From contig WTXI01000003.1 of assembly GCA_022376515.1 (NCBI GenBank), forward strand, positions 1,054,001 through 1,118,000: 64,000 nt of DNA, written 5' to 3'. Positions 25,631-36,653 of this stretch are shown here, in pieces. The translations under genes and the position numbers were made by a program. The notes under the pieces were generated by a model, which saw only the letters and a list, made by a program, of their open reading frames with translations, was not told the origin of the DNA and did no database searches. This DNA is from Lactifluus volemus. Lineage: Eukaryota; Basidiomycota; Agaricomycetes; Russulales; Russulaceae. Positions within the stretch are counted from its first letter, which is position 1, and each line of letters starts with the position of its first letter.

Positions 25631-27104
25631 ATGTCTCCACTTCAGATATCGCATATACTCATTTTGGCTCTAGCTCTACATGCCCGCGCCCATCCATTCT
25701 TCTCCTTTCGTTTAGTAAGGTCTCAACTACAGTTCAAAATTTTCAGGACCAGTCCTGGCTTTGGGGTTGGGCATGGGGCACAGACACCACCGTCTCTGTC
25801 GTAGATCGCTCTCCACCCGTCATATTCCTCTCCAGGCCTGCAGGTTTTGGCGCGGATCTTTCCGATCCACTTTTAGGCTATGTCATCCCGCTCAACGCGT
25901 TCACAGTCCCTTGTTCAAAAACGGGACAACCACTTCCCACTTCGACTCGCCTAACCTCGGATGCCCTTCGCTATGTAGCATCGATCCGAACATTCCTGAA
26001 CGATTGGAACCGTGGATTGCTCTTGTGCAGCGCGGAGCTTGTCAATTCGTGTCCAAGGCGAGGGAGGCACAGAAATTGGGTGCTAAAGCAATCGTCGTCG
26101 GTGGGGAGGATCCTGCTATTTCTGGAAAGCCCGATACGCTTGTGAACATGTTCAGCCCAGGTGAGTCCCCTACTTTGTATAAATGTTCTGTATGTCTCAC
26201 ACCCTCAATAAAGAGGATGCCTCAGACGTAACCATTGCCGCGACTTACGTCAAGTACTCTAGCTATGCTGAACTGTACTCCCTCATCGCTTCTTCAAATA
26301 CATCGCAGGCAGGACTTAAGACTGTCTCCTTACTCATCAGCTCTGAGTTTTCGGCGTGGCAATGGTATTCGTACGTCATCTGATCTCTCCACCTGCCTGG
26401 CTGTTCCTCATGGTAACCACGTGTCTTCACAGGCCTATACTCACATTCCTAACAATTCTCTTCATTCCTTCATCCCTTACCTTTCTCACCCTCGTTATCC
26501 ACCGCATTCGAGCCGCTCATGCTGCCCAGCGCGAGCGTGCCCCCGAGGACGTAGTCAAGAATCTTCCCTGGTGCGTATGGACTGGGTCTGGTTGGGAGAA
26601 GCATGAGGGTGTCACCCCTGACGAGGGGGAAGATGAAGGCGTGGTTCCAGTAATTGTGAACGACGATGTGGAACTAGGGCAAACCCCTGTTCCGAACCCT
26701 ACCACCTCGGCACAGACGAGTGAAGACGAGGATCCGGCGTGGTTTAACTCCCAGGTCCAGTGTGCGATTTGTTTGGACGAGTTCGTCAAGGGCGACAGAG
26801 TACGGGTCCTACCTTGCAAACATATCTTTCACCTAGACGAGGTTGACGAGTGGCTGATTCAACTAAAGAAGCTGGTGCGTCCAATGGCTATCGGGCTACG
26901 TTCTTCTTGTCTATATCTGACCACACGCGTCTCTAGTGTCCTATCTGCAAGGCAGATGTAACCTGCCCTCCGCGTCTCGTCCACCCAGACACTTCTCCAG
27001 GTCCCTTTCCCGATGTTTTGCCACCATCACGGTCATCCAGCCCTTCGGAGCGGACCCCCTTGCTGCAGGCCCAAACCAGAGCCCAGGTGATTCACGGCTC
27101 GTGA
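25631..27104 (+). CDS. PA-TM-RING E3 ubiquitin ligase
   Basis: Endomembrane ubiquitin ligase. Exons 25631-25714, 25747-26160, 26214-26370, 26433-26874, 26937-27104. Order: signal peptide ([20 protein letters not shown]), protease-associated domain ([38 protein letters not shown]), a transmembrane segment after [13 protein letters not shown], an acidic linker, then a RING (CAICLDEF ... [16 protein letters not shown] ... CPICKADV). The Cys expected two residues after the FH of a RING-H2 is absent, with Glu in its place. A run of five A at 25917-25921 where the protein needs six breaks the PA domain frame (FTVPCSK then NGTTTSHF). Otherwise all phases agree. Confidence 0.8.
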
Positions 27105-28114
27105 TATTCATTTTTCGATCCTTTTGTACCAATGGATATAGTATATTTAATATCTGGATCCGATGTCTGTGAATCTATCACGTTTTGTTTTTCAGATCTA
27201 GATCTCGTGGTTCGCACACTACAACTGCACAGGTGGAGTACTTTGCCATTGTGTTCCTCGTATATCATGGAAAGGACAAAGAAACATCCTCGTGGGCTAG
27301 TCGTGAGGCGGCAAAACCAACGTTTGAATAAATGTTGACGTACAGCTATACGTTTGCTGTATTTTCGATAATCTAGAAATGGACCCATCGGCTCCTGAGA
27401 ATCCCTGGGTTCCCATCCGTTCCGGACGGAGGCAGAAGGAAAGGGAGGTGATGTGATGTCTGTTTATTGTTTTTCGACGGAGTGATTTTGCCTCAATGGG
27501 ATGATATTAAACCGACAAAAAAGGACTCAGATCTGAGCCTAAATGTATCCCCTAACAGAGCACATCACTCTTGTCACATCTTTTACTGACCCAGTTTTCA
27601 GGTCCTCGACTGGAGAACAATTGAAGAAATAATGGCGCGCGTGCTGAGGTAAACGCTTCTCGCTTATTGTTCTTCGGTGATGATGCACTGATGATTGGCG
27701 CCCGCCTCTTTTCTCGCGGGCACCTACGTAGGCGTATTTTCGCACCCACTGGGAAATTTGAACTTTAAGCCACGACGTTTTCCTCTCCGCGGACAAGACC
27801 CGCTAAATCGATGCAATTGCTCGGCCCGTCATCCTGACCCATTGTCGTCTCGTCGGTGTCAAGAAATTCCGGGAGGGCCTATTTTATTATCCTTTCAGGT
27901 TTGTGGCCGTTAGACTCGCCACCCGTGACAGTGTCGGGTTCAACAGAAAAGGATCATTTATTGTTTTTTTTTTCCTTCCTTTTTTTCTGAACTTTAGTGC
28001 TTGCAGCGCCGACTACCAATCTTGATAATCTGCCTTGTCCAACGAAATCACACATCCGTTCCGGACAAGAAAGGATATGGGATTTCATTTTGTATAATTC
28101 TTCTCGCGGGAACA
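27105..28114. other. Intergenic region
   Basis: About 1 kb with no coding signal I can support. It holds the 3' end of the RING gene and the promoter of the CCCH gene, plus T runs near 27965-27985. Confidence 0.5.
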
Positions 28115-28120
28115 TATAAA
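28115..28120 (+). promoter_or_regulatory. TATA box of the CCCH zinc-finger gene
   Basis: TATAAA, 59 bp before the ATG. Confidence 0.55.
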
Positions 28121-28173
28121 CGCACCTCGTCCACGTCCTCTTACCTCCCCTATCCGCCAACATTTTATCCATT

Positions 28174-29824
28174 ATGAAGTCGACCAACCATGGAACCATC
28201 CATGAGAAGCGCCATAGTAAGTCATTGGTAGTCAATAACGACGTGTAGTTGACATATCACGCCTCAGCAAAACAGTGCAGATTCTTTCAGAAGGGCACAT
28301 GTCCCCTTTCTGCTGAACAATGTGACTTTGCACATGTAAAAATTCAGATACACCCAGTCCGGTACTCGACCGACCGTTTCAAGCAGATTCAGGCCAGAAT
28401 GTGCGGTCAAGGTGATTACTTCCAGCTGGCAGTGAGCTCGTTGCCTGCCGAGAAAGGTAATGAATACCAAGACCGAATCTCTAGCGGTACCTAATATAAA
28501 TATGCAGGGGCTCCGAAGCTCGCTAGTCATCAGGCTCATCCGTTGGCGGATGCAATTCCAGTCACCCGATGTACACATGACCCCTCTCATAGTCCGCCGA
28601 AGCTAATATGCATACTCTAGCCGCTGTCACTGAAGTGCCTCACGGCCAAAGTATCGGCCCATATGGACCCGTCCTGCTTTTTCCTGCAGCAGGGCATCCT
28701 GCCGTTCCGGCGACTTCTCCCGCTTTCTCGGAGGACCTTGCACGGTCAATCTTTCGAGGCGAAGACTCTTCGCCTACCTCTGACGTACCGAGCTTATCCG
28801 ACGGAGATTCCGATCCACCGTCCGCAACATGGGAAGGTCCCGAACCTGCGGAGCGCTGGCCCGGCTCACCCACACCCGCAGTTCAGAGTCCGATCGTTTT
28901 CTATCACAACCTAACTCCTGGCTTTTCTCCTCCTGGTATTCCTGTCACCCACCCAGTATATGGGCCATGGACTTCACCCGAGTCAGTGACACACTCAGAG
29001 TCGCGACGGTCTGGCATGTCTGCGAGAAAGTTGAAGGCGCTCAAGAGTGAGACCACTGTTGGCTGCTGTATGCTACTATTATTGACTTACGACTGGTGTA
29101 TCTATCAGCCAAGCAATGCAAATTCTTCAAAAAGGACGGCCGTTGTCCCCAGGGCAGTGTATGCACGTTGTGAGTCCGTAATGTCTTATTGGGAACGGAT
29201 CACTAATCTCTTGACTCACAGCATCCATGACCCCTCAGCCCTTCGGGCATATCAACTGACACGGGGCTCACCTTCAGATACTTCAGACAGCCCAGATGCT
29301 TTCAAGCAACCTTCACCTCAACCACACCCTCAAGACCATGAGCGAGATGTGTTTCCCATAACATGGAGAGTCATTGGCGGTGGTGTCATGATGGGTGGAC
29401 AGAGCACGTGCATATCACTTGTGTTTACTCTGCGCATGCTGAACTATTTCCTAGGAGAAGTCTGCCACCGCTTCATGGATGGGGTTTGTCAAGACGGCGA
29501 TGACTGCCCATACGCTCACCCAGAGGAAGGCACGTTGAGTTTTTGTCTTGTGCTCTTGTTGTGATGACTAAGGTCAACCGGATAGACGATGGACAAACAA
29601 CAATGGAGGGACCACCTCCGATCGAGACACCACGTGCTTCGAACTTTTCCCAACACGTCATGGCAATGGCGGACAGTAGTACACGACAAACACCAGTGCC
29701 TGCGATGCCTATCCCAGAACTGATACCCGATATTTCCCCCATCGTTTTACGCGGACGTGGACCACTGTCTCCGCGTGCTAAAGAAGACTTGCCACCACGC
29801 CCATTTTCTACCCCACCGAGGTAG
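28174..29824 (+). CDS. Triple CCCH zinc-finger protein
   Basis: Probable RNA-binding protein, class inferred from the fingers. Finger 1 CRFFQKGTCPLSAEQCDFAH (C-x7-C-x6-C-x3-H), finger 2 CKFFKKDGRCPQGSVC then TFIH (C-x8-C-x5-C-x3-H, split by an intron), finger 3 CHRFMDGVCQDGDDCPYAH (C-x7-C-x5-C-x3-H). Proline/serine-rich spacers lie between. Exons: 28174-28216, 28268-28456, 28508-28570, 28621-29046, 29109-29169, 29222-about 29360, about 29458-29529, 29586-29824. Intron 28571-28620 (GTACAC...CTAATATG...CTAG) restores the frame where an apparent break occurs. The last intron (29530-29585) fits only with a GC donor (G|GCACGT), a GC-AG intron. Whether the intron before finger 3 is spliced is unclear, since the region is open either way. 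Confidence 0.75.
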
Positions 29825-31689
29825 GGCGAAGTGCCTCGATGACATGGCGCGTTTCAGAGCCTTGTATGGCCAACAAATCGATTTAACTCTGTGTGCCTAT
29901 CTCCATCGGTCACCCTGTGCAATGACGCGTGTTCAAAAGATTACAAAACGGGACTACTTGGGTTTTTCTTCGTCTTCGTCTTCTGGTCACCCTTTAGACC
30001 GTATTCACCTAGGTTTTCATATCTATGTCCACTTTATTCTGCCTATGTGTATTTCCCAACCTATGACTAAGTTTCGGGAGGGTTTGAAGTAACTCGATGG
30101 TACCTCTGTTCAAGTTGTATTTCTTCGTATGCTGTGACCACCTCTAATGTTTGTTATATCTGGGTCAATGAGGATTGTAATAGGCTATCAACCAACGCAG
30201 CGATCCCCAGGTGGGATTATTGTGGAATCAGAATGAAAGACGTGTTGAAGCTCCCAAGTGAGGCGGTAACGCGTTACCGTAAGCGAAACCTATGTTTGGG
30301 TCTCACCTTTCCTTTTCGGCATGTCGCCCCCTGGGCCCCCCTCTTCACTAGTTTCACTCTCTGGTCATGGCACGGCGAAGACCACGCTACTGTATGAGGG
30401 TTTAAATAAGAGTTATGACATGGTGATGGGCACAAGCGGCTGCCCTACTCGGACCTTTGCCCGTGAATTCCCAGTCCACTGTTCTACCTGCCCTGTCATT
30501 GTGAGTAGTATCCCTGGGCCGCCAGGCCGGACTGGTGTATTCGCACAGACTCGTCACTGGCAGCGAGTGGGCATACATCCCCGGCGCACGTCACTCGAAG
30601 TAACATGGGTGAAGGTAATGGACACTTTTTGGCTTCAGGTCTTGCTTCAGTATTTGTATCAGACTTGATCTCCTGCCAACGTATCAGAGACCGCCGCGGT
30701 AATAGCTTTATCGAACTAGGTAGTGTTTCTCCCTCGAGACGACCGGGCGCCCGAATCTCAGCATGCATATACCATGACTATCAGCGTACGAAGACTTGAT
30801 TGTCTTCCGTTATGTCACAGCTACTAACATCCGCCTTGCTACCGCTGCATCCCATGTGAATGTAGAGAACAATGCCTATGCCACATATGCCAGTGGCTCA
30901 CCCTTGATAAGTGCCCACTACCTCTCGATGCTGTGGCCCGTCTGCAAGTACGCCTCTATCTTCCAAGACTATGGTGATGCCAGCGTATCGCACTTACACC
31001 TGCATCACCTGCCATAGCTCATCCCGTGTAGATGGCCACATGCTTCTCATGGCACCCATACCCCGTCCTTGTTCGCTGACACCTTCTCACCTTTCGGCAT
31101 CCCACTTTCAACCTGTGACATTCCACCCAATGTTTCCCACCACGCTAGTCTCCCAACTCAAGTCCCTGATCCCCACGGCATATTTCTTCCACTCGCGATC
31201 CCTTCACAAAAGACTCAACACTCTAGACCGCTACTCGCCACGCCAAACACTTTGACGATTTTTCAGGTATCTAATTTGCATTTCGTGCCCATACTGGAGA
31301 ACGATCACAGTCCTGGAAATTTCAAAAGAAAGGGTGGGGGTGGCAGTGCAGGGCCCGGCTATATCCAGAGGATCAGAGAACACGTATCGCCATTGGATAG
31401 ACGCTGTTGCGAGCTGATGACCAAAGACCAGCAAAATCAACGCCTGTTTTTCAGTTCGATTGTCCCAACGAGCTCGTACGAAGGACGTCGTGGTGGTGGA
31501 CCTTGACAAACTAGACGTTTGATCTCTCAACAAAAGGCTGTCTGAGTTGCCGAACTTGAAGGACCCCAAGGCCCTCTGCAATCTCGGCAAGCGTTCATCG
31601 GGCAAAATTTCCGTCAAGTTTTGACCCTGCTCGATCAATTAATCTCTGAGAAGTCACGCGGGGTGCCTGCTGAGAACTTGTAACGCCCG
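29825..31689. other. No supportable gene; possible decayed coding sequence
   Basis: 1.9 kb with short plus-strand open stretches that do not join. One (30321-30668) contains SLSGHGTAKTTLLYEGL, which resembles a P-loop (GxxxxxKT) but lacks a recognisable continuation. Near 31390-31680 three frames together give protein-like text (TYRHWIDAVAS, NKRLSELPNLKDPKALCNL, LDQLISEKSRGVP), suggesting a broken gene. Family unknown. Confidence 0.35.
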
Positions 31690-32145
31690 ATGAGCGGCTC
31701 GTGTCTAACAAGAGTGTCATGCATGCGTGCATTCATCCCCGCACTCTCTCTGCTCAGCTTTAGTGTCGTCCTCTGCGGTGAATTCCGACGCGAAGCAGTC
31801 GGGGAGTTGGTGAGTGAACTCGGACTTGTCCATTATATTTACCCATTTGATCTGGAATTGATTGTGAACGCATTCTCCGGAGATAAGAATGACCGGACCG
31901 ATAAGTCAGTGATCATCATAGTGCTTCACGCGAAATTTAAACGTATCAATATTGCGGCGCAAATGGGGGACCTCCCCGCTACCCGAAATGTGAAGTCAGG
32001 TGGGTATCCACCGGTGCATTATATGGCATGTGGCATGAAAGGAAGTGGCGGGCTCTGTAACATGCCATCTTTCATTTCCGTCAACTTTCCCATCTCTGAG
32101 ACCAAAGAAGCCATCTCCGCGGTTTGGGAGGATCTCCACTCATAA
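31690..32145 (+). CDS. Hypothetical 151-residue ORF
   Basis: An uninterrupted ORF with a hydrophobic stretch near the N-terminus (FIPALSLLSFSVVLC) that could be a signal peptide, followed by no domain that I recognise. It directly follows the protein-like broken frames ending near 31680 and could be the tail of that same relic. No promoter evidence. It may be chance. Confidence 0.25.
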   Translation: MSGSCLTRVSCMRAFIPALSLLSFSVVLCGEFRREAVGELVSELGLVHYIYPFDLELIVNAFSGDKNDRTDKSVIIIVLHAKFKRINIAAQMGDLPATRNVKSGGYPPVHYMACGMKGSGGLCNMPSFISVNFPISETKEAISAVWEDLHS

Positions 32146-32557
32146 TGCACTCTGGTGGTCTGTGGTCTGAAACTCTGAATACGTACGGTAGATTTGGGGT
32201 TGAGCCAGCCAGTGACTGTTCTATATGACTCGTAAAAAGAATTTGGTGTCGCAATGTTGTAGATACCGCTATAGAATATTTATACCTTCGTAAGTAATCT
32301 ATATCTCCCTAGTAAGACCGGATCAAACCTCCCTTCAGTTCTTGAATGGGTCTGATCTTGTCCAGGTAAAAATTTATCCATCCACAAACGGAGCTATGTG
32401 AAACGTATCATGATGCAATGACGATAACTGTCACGTGTTATCCAGATAATCAGAGGCCGAGATGGCCATCAATTGCGGTCATAACAGCTCCAGCAGAAGA
32501 CGGCAACGTATGTATTGGATCAACGGTGCTACTATTTTACATCCAGGTTGCAAACTT
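32146..32557. other. Intergenic region
   Basis: 412 bp between the hypothetical ORF and the 3' end of the first CipC-like gene. Nothing recognised. Confidence 0.5.
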
Positions 32558-33182
32558 TCACTTGTTTTGACAATGCAAAACGCCGACTCTATCAGTAGTC
32601 ACGTAATCATTGGCAAGACCTTGCTCAGCGTGCTGCTTCGCTGCACAACGATATCAGTATTATCACCCAAAGCAAGGCCATCAATACTCACCCTGATGCT
32701 TCGCCTTCTGTGCGTCGACGAAGTCAAGCTGTTCTCTCAAGATCAGCCTCGAGCCAAATCCGATGTCATGTGAAAGACGGCTTACACCCTTGGTCTCAAC
32801 TAAACGGTCAACGGCGAAACCAGCAAGACCAGCACTGATGGACGGTGAGTACATATCGTGTGTAGGTCTTGAGAACAACACTTACAAGATCTCCTTGGCC
32901 TTGGCATGACTATCGGGCTTGCCATTCCTGGCTACATGGTCCTCGTATGCCTTCGCGGCCTAATACAAACGTTTGAGGTTACAAGGAAGTAAGGAGAGAA
33001 GAGGGGGCGGAACCTCAAAGGCAGCAGCGCTAGCGATGAGCTCGTGGCTAAGTTTGGCTTTGTGCGGAGCGTTGTTTACCTGGACGAAGGTCACTACAAC
33101 TGAAATGTCACACATGCGATAAGGGAATACGTACTTGCTCGTAAGATTGGGCGTGTTCATGGTCTTCACCGAACCACGGCAT
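32558..33182 (-). CDS. CipC-like / DUF3759 protein, copy 1
   Basis: Small soluble protein of the CipC family (concanamycin-induced protein C; biochemical role not established). Exons (minus): 33182-33135, 33079-33014, 32959-32886, 32834-32786, 32728-32692, 32640-32558, all phases consistent. Family signature in order: MPWFGEDHEHAQSYEQ, NAPHKAKLSHELIASAAAFE, AAKAYEDHVARNGKPDSHAK, AGLAGFAVDRLVETKGLDFV, then an Ala/Lys-rich tail (AKQHAEQGLANDY). The C-terminus may be shorter if a further intron follows LANDY. Copy 2 downstream has the same intron positions and nearly the same exon lengths (48/39, 66/69, 74/74, 49/49, 37/37), so the pair is a duplication. These genes are often stress-responsive in fungi; nothing in this sequence shows it. 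Confidence 0.88.
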
Positions 33183-33267
33183 GATGAAATATACTATGTG
33201 TTGGTTTGGAGAAAAAGTTCGGAAGGCGGACTCGGTCCAAGGATATCAAGAGGGAGAATTGTTGGAG

Positions 33268-33276
33268 TTTATATAA
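33268..33276 (-). promoter_or_regulatory. TATA-like box of CipC copy 1
   Basis: TTATATAAA on the minus strand, about 86 bp upstream of the ATG. Confidence 0.5.
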
Positions 33277-34190
33277 CCTCAGGACCCCCCCCCCAGATCT
33301 TGGTCGCATCAGATCGTTAAGGTAATCTAAAAGGGAAGAAACAATATGTTTTTAAACATGATAAAAATAATGAACATAGAAATAATGAATGATGCATTCC
33401 TAAAACGGGTTGGAGACCTCGCGATCGGGCTCAATCGCTATATTTATGATACCCGTTTGGGGTAATATCATGCTCACATCTTATCCGATTACGGCTACAG
33501 GTACACAGAATGCAGTGTAGTATCGCTGAAGAACCCCGCTCAAAGCATTTTATGTGACAGTTCTTTCATCATCTGATGATGCCAAGAAACGCATTAAAAC
33601 TTAATTGGTTGTGATATCTTCCCAGCCCCCTGGTAACCGCAGCCACCTCAGCAGGCTGGGCTCGCGGCCTGGTGGGGCAACCGACTCACTGGTTTGGAGT
33701 ATTGACTTGGGAGTCACTGCCCCGTGAGTGGGGCCACTGAGAAGCAATGTACACAATGCGGGCCGGTGGTCAGGCCTGTCATGTCACAGACTTGCAAGTT
33801 ACCCGCAATCAAGACACGAATGGGGACTGTGATTCTCACGCAGTTACGCGGTGCTCGACTGAGCGCAGAGCGTCAAGGACGTTGGAGCTGCGCACGGTTG
33901 GAGCTGCGCAGAACAGGCGCTGACATGGGACAAATTCCACAGTCTTGACTGTATCCATTACTTCATTGGCGCCATTTCTTTATGCGCCTGAATTTCTTCG
34001 CATGCCAGCCCGGGCTGCCCGGGTCACATGCATAGGTCAGTTGTCCCGAGCGAGCAACCACGCGAAAGGATGCGATAGGATGGCCATATCCGATATCATC
34101 ATCTGTATTTCGAGTTTCACGCTACTTCAGAGCATAGGTACAAGGGAACTGATTTCACTTCGTTTGACAATGTTACTGGCCGCTTCTTGA
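33277..34190. other. Spacer between the two CipC-like genes
   Basis: 0.9 kb, no gene supported. It contains a C run (33286-33294) and a short direct repeat of TTGGAGCTGCGCA near 33881-33909. Confidence 0.5.
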
Positions 34191-34781
34191 TCAGTAATCT
34201 CCACAATTCGCCAGACCCTCCTCAGCGCGTCGTGTGGCTGCACAAAATTTGTAGGTTCATCCTCCTCTTATCTACGAGTGGGATCAATACTTACCTTCTC
34301 TCTTTGCCCTTTCTCGGTCAATAAAGTCCAACTGTTTATTTAATTACATGTCAGACGCAAAGTTGATTCGGTGTAACTTAGGAAACGACATACACCGCGA
34401 GTCTCGACTTCTCTGTCAACAAATGCACCAACAACGCCGGCACTGGTGATGGACAATGAGAATTATCGCGTGTGTCAACAAAACGACACATACACGAGCG
34501 CCTTGGCCTGTTCATGGCTTTGAGGTGCGCCATTTGCATCTCTGTGTCGTTCGTATGCCCGAGCAGCCTGAAGTAGAAGTTTGAGAGATGCAAGATGTTT
34601 TGAAAATGGAGGAGATGGAACCTCGTAGGATGCAGCACCGGCAATGAGCTCGTGGGAGAGCGAAGCCTGGTGCGGTTCCGCGTTCTGATACTGTACATAG
34701 AGACTTGAGTCATGGCAAGAGGGTGCAAGAGGGTGCACGTACGTTGTTGTAGTCGTCGTTGCAGGAATCGAACCACGTCAT
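34191..34781 (-). CDS. CipC-like / DUF3759 protein, copy 2
   Basis: Exons (minus): 34781-34743, 34690-34622, 34567-34494, 34442-34394, 34331-34295, 34237-34191; phases agree throughout. Begins MTWFDSCNDDYNN, then YQNAEPHQASLSHELIAGAA, AARAYERHRDANGAPQSH, AGVVGAFVDREVETRG, LDFIDRERAKRE, ending EEGLANCGDY. More diverged at the N-terminus than copy 1: MPWFGED has become MTWFDSC. Same orientation and intron plan as copy 1, about 1.6 kb start to start. Confidence 0.88.
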
Positions 34782-34851
34782 GATTATGTATGCAAATGTA
34801 GGGAGATGACTGAGCTTAGCACTCTGTTGCACAAAGGGGGAGTTAGGCCGG

Positions 34852-34859
34852 TTTTTATA
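34852..34859 (-). promoter_or_regulatory. TATA box of CipC copy 2
   Basis: TATAAAAA on the minus strand, about 71 bp upstream of the ATG. Confidence 0.55.
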
Positions 34860-36653
34860 ATCTTTTGGCCCACCCTAGATTCCATATCGGTTCATAGCTC
34901 TCGATCATCGGATAATCCAATTTAGGACTCGCCGTGGGATTTGAGAATACTAAATATACCTTGACCCCTGTACGCCGTCCATTTGGGTAAAGAACATTCG
35001 GTACTTACCACCACGAAACTTGAAATGTACGGAATAATGCACCATGCATTTCACGGACGACTGTTGGGGTCGGTCACCGGTTTAGACTTGTCACGCACGC
35101 GCAAAGGGTCACCTGCCCCAAAACGTTAAGGCCGCTCCGAGGGTACACCATCCATCTGAGATGATATATCGATTGATGCTACAAATCCAGGGTGTTAAAC
35201 CCTGTTCCTAGGCTTTCCCTTTAAGCTGAGCCCAGATAAATTTCATCAGACGACGATCGAACAGAAGAGCTTCATATGCCGTTGGTCTAGAGTTGCTTTT
35301 TATCAAAGAAGGAATCAAAGAAGGTACAGAACAAGGGTAGTTACATTTTGGCCACAACAAGTGGGAGCATCGGATTTAGACACAACTGGTAAGGCCTTAG
35401 ATCTCAGTCTTCCCGCTGAATGTAAAGGTACAGTATCCACTGCGGATGGTCTCAGTGTATATGCGGAACCATTCGGTGGCGGGCGATGGTCGTGGAATGT
35501 GGCGGGACAGGGTCAGTTGATGGCAAATGACAAATCAGACCACCTAACTCCAAATAAGGCGATCACGTAACACTTTGAGAAATCGGACGTCGGTTGGGGT
35601 CGATGATACCGCAAGTGACGCAGATTCATTCCTGTGGCGTTGATGTTGGGGTGTCGTGCTGCACCACGGCGTAACTGCTTGTCCTTACAAAGGAACCCCC
35701 CCTTAGTTATGAGGTGATTGGACCTAGCACGGGTTCGGTGGCGGAGCACAACTATCGCCCCCGTGATCATACCCGACCTTTTTTTAACAACTGCTTTCAC
35801 GATCGGGATAATGTAGCAACTCAACGCACGTTCTCGCGCCACTCCACGTTCCACCCTCGGCACCTCCTTTTCGGCACCAATGTTATTATATTTTTCTGAC
35901 CTCATGCTGCAGTTGTTGTCCCTTTATATGGAACTGGGCTAACAAAGAGACCCGGTCGGGGACCTAACCAAGCAAGGAAGCTGTGATGAGACACGATGTA
36001 CATTGTCCAGCAGTCTTCACAGGTTTATAACTTATCATGTGAGCTTTGGACCACGTGCTGTCTGTCTCACATTACATCAGAGCCCTCTTTCTGTCTCCTT
36101 GTCTCAGTTCCGATGCTTCTTCTCCGACCTTTAGGCCATCGCCTTCGTGTCTGCCTTACTTCGGTATGCTTGCATTCTCGTTCTCGCTCTGAATTGTTTT
36201 GTTCGGATCCCTTTGAGTTATCCTCTCATCAAACCGTCTCCGCCATCCCCGACCAACCCTCTCGTGTTCATCTAATTCTTCATCTCTGCGACCAGTCCCT
36301 TTGTCCCTCTTCGAAACGTGGATGCCAGGGTTCTACTCAGAGCACGAGTAATCTCGATAGCAGCCGAACAGATGTTTTATCAAAGGGCTACCCCATTCAA
36401 TCATGTCTAAACGTCGTCTCCCGAGAATGCATGTATGTCTTGGATGTACATACACCTATGTAGTACAAAACAACTCTATAACCGCAAGTGATAATATGAA
36501 TGTCCGGAATAAAGCAGAGAAACTCATTATATATTATGCAGTGCACAGAGTGCCGGTGAAGTTCGAATATGGAGAACCGGCGGATGCCCAGCAATCCGCC
36601 ACCATTGTTCATCATTTGCAATCTGGCACAATACTCAATGTACGACCCGTAGA
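34860..36653. other. Intergenic region
   Basis: 1.8 kb with no coding stretch I can support on either strand. Short open frames have no protein-like composition. Confidence 0.5.

Noticed and set aside
28571..28620. Apparent one-base frameshift in the CCCH gene after exon 3
   Set aside because: A 50-bp segment with GTACAC donor, CTAAT branch-like site and CTAG acceptor joins both sides in phase, so it is an intron.
34740..34781. GGTTCGATTCC on the minus strand, like a tRNA B box
   Set aside because: It is the first exon of CipC copy 2 (WFDSC); no tRNA fold around it.
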